Source: Bacillota bacterium
GTDB lineage: Bacteria; Bacillota; Clostridia; Christensenellales; CAG-138
NCBI GenBank assembly: GCA_023416895.1
Contig: JAEZGQ010000153.1
Span: 1 to 5,561 of the forward strand
Reading direction: 5' to 3'
DNA length: 5,561 nt
Shown one piece after another: positions 1 to 4,540 of this stretch. Position 1 is the stretch's first letter. Every line of letters starts with the position of its first letter. A model generated the notes under the pieces. The model saw only the letters and a list, made by a program, of their open reading frames with translations, had not been told where the DNA came from and ran no database searches. The position numbers and the translations under genes are program-made.

Positions 1-41
1 CGGCGGAGCGCGAGCCTAGAAAACGGCGCCGCTCCGCCTGA
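1..41 (+). CDS. Possible 3' end of an upstream gene (partial, basic C-terminal tail)
   Basis: Reading from base 3, twelve open codons end in TGA at 39-41 and give the peptide AEREPRKRRRSA. Such an Arg/Lys-rich ending resembles the cytoplasmic tail behind a C-terminal membrane anchor, which would fit the surface-protein genes that follow. The next gene's ribosome binding site begins about 20 bases after this stop, so the two could share a transcript. Twelve codons without a stop is easily met by chance, so the assignment rests on the character of the peptide and its position only. No family can be named. Confidence 0.3.
   Translation, partial: AEREPRKRRRSA
2..38. repeat. GC-rich inverted repeat (9-bp arms)
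   Basis: Bases 2-10 (GGCGGAGCG) are the exact reverse complement of bases 30-38 (CGCTCCGCC), with a 19-base loop. No T-run follows, so it is not a standard intrinsic terminator. If the upstream reading frame is real, the repeat lies inside its last codons and could be a fold at the end of that message. It could also be chance in GC-rich arginine codons. Confidence 0.35.
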
Positions 42-60
42 TTGGACATTTCCTTCAACA

Positions 61-66
61 AAGGAG
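61..66 (+). promoter_or_regulatory. Ribosome binding site deciding a TTG start
   Basis: AAGGAG lies 7 bases upstream of the TTG at 74. No in-frame ATG or GTG is nearby, and translation from this TTG starts directly with Lys-Arg and a signal peptide. The strong site supports the rare start codon. Confidence 0.75.
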
Positions 67-73
67 AAGCAAC

Positions 74-436
74 TTGAAGCGCAGCCGCAAACTTTTGTTT
101 GCCGCAGCGGTTATTGCCGCTTTGGCGGCGGTGCCCATCGGTACGTTTGCAAGAGCGCAGGCCGGTGCGGGTGGAACATCTTCCAGTGAAGTGAAGTGCG
201 TTGTGGAGCCGGTGTATGCTTTTACGGCACCCGCTGACGCTTGGCTAACATATCCCAACAACCGCATGGTTCTCGGGCAGTTTACCATAGGCGAGCTGCT
301 GCTCGCGGGCAACGAAACCCTAAGCGTTGTGCTCATACCCGGTGCGCTGCAAGCAGCAAACGGCGATACGCTCCCTTACACCGTATCCTTCAGCCCGCCT
401 GAAGCTTTCGCCCAAGGTGCAAGCGGGCAGGCGTAG
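74..436 (+). CDS. Surface membrane protein, N-terminal part up to an in-frame amber codon
   Basis: The product is 120 residues from a TTG start. Residues 1-28 are a clear signal peptide: basic MKRSRK, an Ala/Leu/Val core, and a signal peptidase site after ARA at 26-28. Residues 29-120 are a beta-rich extracellular segment of unrecognised family, with alternating hydrophobic stretches such as MVLGQFTIGELLL and TLSVVLIP. The frame stops at TAG 434-436 in a Gly/Ser/Ala-rich loop (GASGQA). The same frame is open for a further 95 codons that supply the rest of the domain and a membrane anchor, so this is most likely not a natural C-terminus. As written, the product would be secreted and unanchored. 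It lies 94 bases upstream of another surface-protein gene. The function is unknown; a cell-envelope role is inferred from topology. Confidence 0.7.
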   Translation: MKRSRKLLFAAAVIAALAAVPIGTFARAQAGAGGTSSSEVKCVVEPVYAFTAPADAWLTYPNNRMVLGQFTIGELLLAGNETLSVVLIPGALQAANGDTLPYTVSFSPPEAFAQGASGQA

Positions 437-724
437 GATGTTTCGCTTGAAATTGATGAAGATGCCTTTCAGGCGGCTTCCGCAGGTACTTACAACGGGG
501 AACTGCTGTTTTGCGTCGTATCCTCCCCTTCCGAAAAGGTGGTTTGGCAAAGTTCGGTTGCCGTTGCGGCGGAAAAAGCACAAAGTTCTGCCTTCGGCAA
601 AAACACTCCCCTCTTTAACATTGGGGAGAAAATCGCATGGTACGCCGCCGCGGCCGCCGTGGCAATTTCTACAGCAATCGTCCTATTTATAAAAATAAGA
701 AAGAATAAGTGTGCATCCGGCTAA
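437..724 (+). pseudogene. Same-frame continuation of the amber-interrupted surface protein, with C-terminal anchor
   Basis: Directly after the TAG at 434-436 the same frame stays open to TAA at 722-724. If the TAG is read as one residue, the whole protein is 216 residues. The continuation starts DVSLEIDEDAF and contains AGTYNGELLF near residues 137-146 of the whole. That Gly-Thr-Tyr beta-strand motif is common at the end of extracellular beta-sandwich domains in Firmicutes. Residues 189-206 (WYAAAAAVAISTAIVLFI) form a membrane helix, followed by a basic tail (KIRKNK). This is a classic type I anchor matching the signal peptide encoded upstream. There is no start codon with a good Shine-Dalgarno just after the TAG; an internal GTG at 539 lies inside the domain and is unconvincing. 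The segment is therefore expressed only by readthrough or amber decoding, or it is the dead half of a recently mutated gene. Confidence 0.7.
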
Positions 725-731
725 GCCGGAT
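715..731 (+). other. Hairpin overlapping the stop codon
   Basis: ATCCGGC (715-721) and GCCGGAT (725-731) are perfect reverse complements around the TAA stop at 722-724, giving a 7-bp stem with a 3-base loop. The downstream bases (TCCGCTTGAATTG) lack a T-run, so it is at best a weak terminator. It may instead stabilise the 3' end of the message. Confidence 0.4.
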
Positions 732-818
732 TCCGCTTGAATTGATTGTCCTAAGTGTTTTACAGGAATATAACGCCATGGCTTCAATGCTAAATTTTTA
801 AACCGGTGGGGGAAGAGA

Positions 819-1508
819 ATGAGCAACAATCGCAGCAATGCTAAGGATAGCAACAGAAAAAAAATGTGGATTCTCCTGCATATGTTCTTTGTGGTTTGCA
901 TCGTCGCGCTGGTCGTCGCGCTGATTGGCTCACAGGCAAAAATCGCGCAGATTACCATGATGCCTTCACCGGCACCCGTTGAAACGGCATCAGGGGAATT
1001 GCCATTGCCCATTGCCGTTGTCACGCCCTCGCCGTCGCCTGCGGCTTCTGAAAAGCCGACGCCCACGCCTGCGCCCACCCCAACGGAAAGCGCGGCACAA
1101 ACGCCTACTCCGGCGCCTTCAAAAACAGCCAAACCCACTGCCGCGCCCACACCCAAGCCTACCGCTACGCCTACACCTACCGCCACACCTACTGCCGCGC
1201 CGACAGATGAGCCGACGGAGACAGTGAAGCCCACAACGAAGCCCACAGCCAAACCGACAGCCGAGCCGACGGCGGAACCCACCGCTTCGCCTACGCCCGA
1301 TGTGCAGTTTACTTATTCGGTTGGCACCGAACAAGGCGTTGCGCCCGTTGGATATACCTTTGTGGTTGTAACGGTTACGCCCGCAGGAGATTATTCGGTC
1401 ACCTACGACGGCGAAGAGATGATGCCAAGCGGCAATGACTATTTGATCATGACAAAGATTTTGGAGGGCGGCGGCTACCGCTCGCATGTGAGCGTCGTCA
1501 AAAACTAA
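819..1508 (+). CDS. Membrane-anchored protein with Pro/Thr-rich linker and small C-terminal domain
   Basis: The product has 229 residues from an ATG preceded by a purine-rich GGGGGAAGAG. Residues 1-15 are hydrophilic and basic (ending RKK). Residues 17-37 are a membrane helix (WILLHMFFVVCIVALVVALIG) with no obvious cleavage site, so it is probably a type II signal anchor. Residues 49-160 are a low-complexity linker of PT, PTP, KPTA and EPTA units, likely extended and able to cross the cell wall. Residues 162-229 form a small domain rich in Tyr, Val and Gly (for example GYTFVVVTVTPAGDYSVTYDGEE), probably beta-stranded and exposed outside. No enzymatic motif is visible and the family is not recognised. 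It lies 15 bases upstream of a secreted Ig-like protein, so the two are likely one operon. The linker could be a site of O-glycosylation, which is inference only. Confidence 0.85.
   Translation: MSNNRSNAKDSNRKKMWILLHMFFVVCIVALVVALIGSQAKIAQITMMPSPAPVETASGELPLPIAVVTPSPSPAASEKPTPTPAPTPTESAAQTPTPAPSKTAKPTAAPTPKPTATPTPTATPTAAPTDEPTETVKPTTKPTAKPTAEPTAEPTASPTPDVQFTYSVGTEQGVAPVGYTFVVVTVTPAGDYSVTYDGEEMMPSGNDYLIMTKILEGGGYRSHVSVVKN
963..1298 (+). repeat. Degenerate Pro/Thr codon repeat (wall-spanning linker)
   Basis: About 110 codons are dominated by CCN and ACN, with GCN, AAG and GAG between them. The most regular part, roughly 1228-1290, has a 12-base period coding (K/E)PT(A/T). Codon choice varies between units, which suggests selection on the peptide rather than a fresh DNA duplication. 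Such tracts are prone to length change by slippage. Confidence 0.75.
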
Positions 1509-1513
1509 AGCGC

Positions 1514-1518
1514 GGAGG
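1514..1518 (+). promoter_or_regulatory. Ribosome binding site
   Basis: GGAGG lies 5 bases before the ATG at 1524, within the 15-base gap after the preceding stop codon. The short gap with its own strong site supports translation of both genes from one message. Confidence 0.7.
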
Positions 1519-1523
1519 CAGAA

Positions 1524-3353
1524 ATGAGGAAAAAACTACCGATCATCCTACTTACGTTTCTGCTGGTTGTTGCCGTTGTATTCGGCATAACGCAGGCCGC
1601 GCTGGGTGCCGATTCAACGGATGTTCCAGCCGCATATGTGATTTCAAACGGTACGGACTGCTACTACATCGGCTTAAACGATCTGGTTACGTCCTACCTG
1701 GCTTATCGAGTTAACCCGAACGCGGACAATGCGCGGCTGGCGAAGTTCTATTTCGATACCACAGCGGGCAACGTAATGTCCGGCTTTCGAGCTTATGTGA
1801 GCGGGGTAACTACCAAATTTGTAAGCTTTGGCGAAGTCGTCAACAAGTATGTGGCAACCAGGAATGTGGATGCAACCTACATCTGGTTCAACAGCCTTAA
1901 CGCTACGCCTGCGTTCTCAGCAATCACGAAAGTATATGTTTTGAATGCGAGCGGCGCCATTGCCGGGCGGTATTATGTAAACACCAACGGCTACATCATA
2001 AGGCGCTCCACCTATACTTTGGATGCCACAGCTCCGGCGCAAGCATCCGCAAATGTGCCTGTTGCGTTCACCGTTGCGGTAACAAGCGACGATTTGGGAT
2101 GCGATTCACTCACAGGGTCGATCTCCTATGAGATCACCGGGGGAAATTACACCCTTGAGGTTCAAAACGGCGGCGCTTGGGAAACGCGCACGGACGGAAC
2201 CATACTTGCGGCGCAAACCATTACGCCCGATTGGTCAACGCTCCTAAATGTTCGGTTTACCGCGCACAATTCCGGCACTTATCACCTGAAGTTCAAGCTT
2301 AAAACCGCCGAAGGGGAGGTGCTTGCGGAAAAAACGCAAACCGTTGCCGTTACAGGTGCAATGGTGCTAAGCGCTTCCGCGCCGACGTGCAGGGTGGGTG
2401 TACCCGCGCAGTTTGGCCTTACCACCGTCGCAAATGGCGACGCGGGAAAGCTTGCACAGGCGCATTTCACAATTCCTGCAGGCGCTACGTTGGAGTACCT
2501 TGAAGCAAGCACCGGGCAATGGCTTGCGCTCCCTGCGGTATACGGCCCCGCAACGGGCTTTGCCGTGGCGGACGGTACGCTCATGTTAAGAGGCACCTTT
2601 ACACATTCAGGAGAGAACATAATAACCGTTCGGTATGTTGAAGTAGGTACGGGTAAAGAGCTTGCAAGTACTAAGATCAAAGCGATTGTAGAGCAACCCA
2701 TGGCAATAAGCGCCGTATTCCCTGCCTTCTACGCAAATGAGCCTGCGACTTTCACTCTTACCTCGGTTGCAAATGACGACGAAGGAAAAGCGGCGCGCAT
2801 CCATTTTACGCTGCCCTCGGACGTTACGCTTGAATACCAGGAGGAAGGAACGGGGAACTGGATTCCCGTAACCAATCCATACGGGCCCGCCTCCGGCTTC
2901 GCCGTAGCAAATGCCGCCTATACGTTTAGGGCGACGGTGACGGGCATCGGCATGAAGGAGATCGGCATACAGTTTGTTGAGGTAGGTACAGATGTCGTGC
3001 TTGCAAGCGAAACGTGGATTGCCACCTCGCAGTACCGCGTGGAGCCAACCATCACCATACCCGGGTTTAACCGCATCGCCATCGGCGCCAATGCGGCAGA
3101 CGCCGTGTTGAACCTAGAAAACCCATCCTCCAATACCTGCTGGTTCGTAATCCATCTCATGCTGGCTGACGGAACGGTGCTGTACACCTCCCAACCGTTG
3201 GCCCCGGGTGAAGAAATCGGTGCGGTCACACTCTCGCAAACGCTCTCCGCCGGAACCTATGATGCCATCGTTCGGTACGAAGCGTTCGATGACCCGGTTG
3301 ATTTGAACGCGCTCAACAGTGCGGATGTTGTTGTTACGCTGATTGTGAGCTAA
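1524..3353 (+). CDS. Secreted multi-domain protein with tandem Ig-like repeats
   Basis: The product has 609 residues. Residues 1-29 are a signal peptide (MRKK then a Leu/Val core, with cleavage near A26 or A29). Residues 31-163 form an unrecognised Tyr/Asn-rich domain. Three Ig-like beta-sandwich units follow, at about 164-278, 280-392 and 393-503. The second and third are clearly homologous, sharing TTVANGDAGK/TSVANDDEGK, a HFT-(I/L)-P strand, YGPA.GFAVA and (Y/Q)(F/V)VEVGT. The first is more diverged. Residues 504-609 form a distinct end module with a CWF..HLMLADGTVLYTS strand pair, a PGEE turn (561-564), AGTYDAIVRY (576-585) and a closing LNSADVVVTLIVS. From memory, similar end modules occur in exported proteins of Clostridia, but no function can be assigned. 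There is no C-terminal anchor, sortase motif or catalytic motif, so the protein is probably released or bound through its partners. It likely shares an operon with the anchored protein just upstream. Confidence 0.88.
   Translation: MRKKLPIILLTFLLVVAVVFGITQAALGADSTDVPAAYVISNGTDCYYIGLNDLVTSYLAYRVNPNADNARLAKFYFDTTAGNVMSGFRAYVSGVTTKFVSFGEVVNKYVATRNVDATYIWFNSLNATPAFSAITKVYVLNASGAIAGRYYVNTNGYIIRRSTYTLDATAPAQASANVPVAFTVAVTSDDLGCDSLTGSISYEITGGNYTLEVQNGGAWETRTDGTILAAQTITPDWSTLLNVRFTAHNSGTYHLKFKLKTAEGEVLAEKTQTVAVTGAMVLSASAPTCRVGVPAQFGLTTVANGDAGKLAQAHFTIPAGATLEYLEASTGQWLALPAVYGPATGFAVADGTLMLRGTFTHSGENIITVRYVEVGTGKELASTKIKAIVEQPMAISAVFPAFYANEPATFTLTSVANDDEGKAARIHFTLPSDVTLEYQEEGTGNWIPVTNPYGPASGFAVANAAYTFRATVTGIGMKEIGIQFVEVGTDVVLASETWIATSQYRVEPTITIPGFNRIAIGANAADAVLNLENPSSNTCWFVIHLMLADGTVLYTSQPLAPGEEIGAVTLSQTLSAGTYDAIVRYEAFDDPVDLNALNSADVVVTLIVS
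2361..3032 (+). repeat. Tandem pair of about 113-codon Ig-like repeats
   Basis: Bases 2361-2699 and 2700-3032 encode successive copies of the same domain. DNA similarity is still visible, for example GCAAATGGCGACG against GCAAATGACGACG, TACGGCCCCGC against TACGGGCCCGC, and shared GTTGA(A/G)GTAGGTAC near the ends. The copies have diverged at many third and first positions, so the duplication is not recent. Confidence 0.75.
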
Positions 3354-3418
3354 CATTACGCTTGTGCTGCCGCATTGCCTGCGCATGTTGATCACTCCGT
3401 TTCCTTTGGTTATTTTAT

Positions 3419-3460
3419 GGGACTTGATTTTTGGCATTGCTGACTTCAAGTCCCTTTCTC
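3419..3460 (+). terminator. Probable intrinsic terminator of the secreted-protein operon
   Basis: GGGACTTGA (3419-3427) pairs perfectly with TCAAGTCCC (3446-3454) around an 18-base loop. The pyrimidine-rich TTTCTC follows. It lies 66 bases after the TAA of the upstream gene. The T-tract is interrupted and the loop is long, so termination may be partial. Confidence 0.55.
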
Positions 3461-3476
3461 TATGAGCCGAAACGTT

Positions 3477-3548
3477 TTAAAGTTCCGGTGAGGTTTTCTT
3501 CCCTATCATCGACACGATAAGAACAGCATCGGCTGATAATTCCTCCAT
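3477..3548 (-). CDS. Doubtful 23-codon minus-strand reading frame
   Basis: On the minus strand an ATG at 3548 opens MEELSADAVLIVSMIGKKT followed by SPEL and a TAA ending at 3477. A purine run (AGGGGAG) touches the start codon, closer than usual for a ribosome binding site. An in-frame stop a few codons upstream rules out a longer gene in this frame. The peptide has a plausible mixed, protein-like composition, but it is short and has no recognised relative or clear promoter. It may be a small gene, the scar of a lost gene, or chance. Confidence 0.13.
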   Translation of the reverse strand: MEELSADAVLIVSMIGKKTSPEL

Positions 3549-3591
3549 CTCCCCTGTTTCTTATTTTTTCATGAAGACCGTTTCACAGATG

Positions 3592-3620
3592 TTCATATTC
3601 ATAGGCTTTCATGCTATGAT
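3592..3620 (+). promoter_or_regulatory. Candidate sigma-A-type promoter with extended -10
   Basis: TTCATA (3592-3597, four of six matches to TTGACA) is separated by 17 bases from TATGAT (3615-3620, five of six matches to TATAAT). A TG at 3612-3613 provides the extended -10 element. Transcription would start near 3627 and leave a leader of about 125 bases before the ATPase gene. Confidence 0.5.
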
Positions 3621-3692
3621 AGGTAATGACGCAAACGCTTTGCTTTGTTTTGTTTTTAAATGGATGGAAATGTTTACCTTTTAACAAATTGT

Positions 3693-3725
3693 TTGCAACC
3701 GAGTGTGCATATGGCACGTTATAAT
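3693..3725 (+). promoter_or_regulatory. Weaker second promoter candidate close to the ATPase gene
   Basis: TATAAT at 3720-3725 is a perfect -10 hexamer. The best upstream match, TTGCAA (3693-3698), is 21 bases away, which is longer than the usual 16-18. The dyad GTGC-ATATG-GCAC (3705-3717) lies between them and could be a regulator site. A start near 3732 would require the ATG at 3753 rather than the TTG at 3738. Confidence 0.3.
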
Positions 3726-3752
3726 GAATGAAAGTTCTTGTACGAAAGGGGG

Positions 3753-4475
3753 ATGCTTACGGAACAGGCATTGTCTATAAAAACAGAGCCGGTCATCGAC
3801 ATCAGCGACGTCAAAAAAATTTACAAGGTGGGCAGCGTTGAAATTAACGCGCTTCGCGGGGTGGATCTTACCATTCAGCCCGGGGAGCTTTGCTGTATTG
3901 TAGGGCGCTCGGGCAGCGGCAAATCCACGCTTTTGAACCTGCTCGCAGGCCTCGAACCCGCCACCTCCGGCAAGCTCAGCGTTGCGGGCTGCCGGCTCGA
4001 TAAGATGTCGGAAAGCCAGCTGATCGTGTTCCGTCAGGAGCACGTCGGCTTTGTGTTTCAATCCTTCAACCTCATGCCCTACTACACGGCGCTTGAAAAC
4101 GTGGCGTTTCCGCTTTCTTTTCGCGGCGTGAGCGCGGCAAAGCGCTTAAAGCGCGCCAAAGAGGTGCTTACCGCCGTGGGTCTTGAAACGCACTTAAGGC
4201 ACAAGCCCTCGCAGATGAGCGGCGGCCAGCAGCAGCGCGTGGGCATTGCAAGGGCGCTTGTGACCAACCCCGACATCGTCTTTGCGGACGAACCCACCGG
4301 CAACCTCGACTCCACAACCTCCGACGAAGTGATGCGCATGATCTGCGACATCATCCGCCGCGAAGGAAAAACGCTCGTGATGGTAACGCACGACCCCAAC
4401 GTGGCCGCGTTTGCGGATACCGTAATCAGCCTGCTCGACGGGCGGATTGTGGACATCAAACGGCAAAACCACTAA
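3753..4475 (+). CDS. ABC transporter ATP-binding protein, MacB/LolD type
   Basis: The product has 240 residues from the ATG at 3753. All ABC ATPase signatures are intact: Walker A GRSGSGKST (51-59), Q-loop Gln103 in VFQSFN, signature MSGGQQQR (155-162), Walker B IVFADE with catalytic Glu180, D-loop NLDS, and switch His213 in VTHD. The MacB/LolD subfamily is suggested by ALRGVDL near the start, the FQSFNLMP sequence, the ADEPTGNLDS block and the short length. It would hydrolyse ATP at the inner face of the membrane, powering an FtsX/MacB-like permease that moves lipids, peptides or envelope proteins or works by mechanotransmission. No permease is in the window. An in-frame TTG at 3738 is an alternative start, five codons longer. 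The purine run GAAAGGGGG directly abuts the ATG, so its spacing is tight for 3753. The next gene encodes an exported protein 65 bases downstream, a likely functional partner. Confidence 0.92.
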   Translation: MLTEQALSIKTEPVIDISDVKKIYKVGSVEINALRGVDLTIQPGELCCIVGRSGSGKSTLLNLLAGLEPATSGKLSVAGCRLDKMSESQLIVFRQEHVGFVFQSFNLMPYYTALENVAFPLSFRGVSAAKRLKRAKEVLTAVGLETHLRHKPSQMSGGQQQRVGIARALVTNPDIVFADEPTGNLDSTTSDEVMRMICDIIRREGKTLVMVTHDPNVAAFADTVISLLDGRIVDIKRQNH

Positions 4476-4496
4476 GCTTTAACCCGCCCTTTTTTT
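4440..4496 (+). terminator. Possible terminator overlapping the end of the ATPase gene
   Basis: GGGCGG (4440-4445) can pair with CCGCCC (4484-4489), which is followed at once by seven Ts (4490-4496). An inner stem GTGG (4449-4452)/CCAC (4469-4472) could help the fold close. The 5' arm lies within the last codons of the ATPase gene. The internal loops are large, so it may only attenuate transcription into the following exported-protein gene. Confidence 0.4.
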
Positions 4497-4540
4497 GGAA
4501 AAACTACTGAAAGCAAAATCAACACGGGGGAAACATTTTT

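Larger units (their letters stand above)
3354..3737. other. Non-coding spacer between two transcription units
   Basis: This AT-richer stretch of about 380 bases holds no convincing gene. It contains a terminator-like hairpin (3419-3454) and a promoter candidate (3592-3620). A short stem GCAAA/TTTGC at 3631-3643 is followed by a T-rich tract. There are small dyads AACAAATTGTT (3683-3693) and GTGC-ATATG-GCAC (3705-3717), and a TATAAT box (3720-3725). The dyads could be operator sites for the downstream ATPase gene, but each is short enough to be chance. A 23-codon minus-strand frame at 3477-3548 is listed separately with low confidence. Confidence 0.6.

Noticed and set aside
437..483. Small stems just after the TAG (GCCT/AGGC at 464-474, GCGG/CCGC at 473-483) as a pyrrolysine or readthrough element.
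   Set aside because: The stems are only 4 bp, mutually exclusive and common by chance. They do not by themselves support recoding.
327..692. A 121-codon plus-strand frame overlapping the amber-interrupted gene.
   Set aside because: It is out of frame with the signal peptide and membrane anchor, its composition is Arg/Pro-rich noise, and it has no ribosome binding site. A frameshift into it would not explain the intact downstream frame.
737..796. A promoter before the gene at 819, from TTGAAT/TTGATT, TATAAC and TAAATT hexamers.
   Set aside because: No pair has acceptable spacing: gaps between hexamers are 21 bases or more. The gene may be read through from upstream.
683..1282. A 199-codon minus-strand frame rich in Gly and Val.
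   Set aside because: It is the antisense image of the Pro/Thr codon repeat, since CCN/ACN read backwards gives Gly/Val codons. It has no plausible start context or domain.
963..1298. The repeated Pro/Thr tract as a CRISPR-like or DNA-level repeat array.
   Set aside because: Units are short, irregular, in frame and explained by the protein sequence. There are no conserved repeats with unique spacers.
3681..4061. A minus-strand 126-codon frame opposite the ABC ATPase start.
   Set aside because: It overlaps a gene with all ABC motifs intact, lacks its own signals and has no recognisable domain.
4082..4472. Minus-strand frames opposite the second half of the ATPase gene.
   Set aside because: They are shadow frames of a strongly conserved coding region with no independent support.
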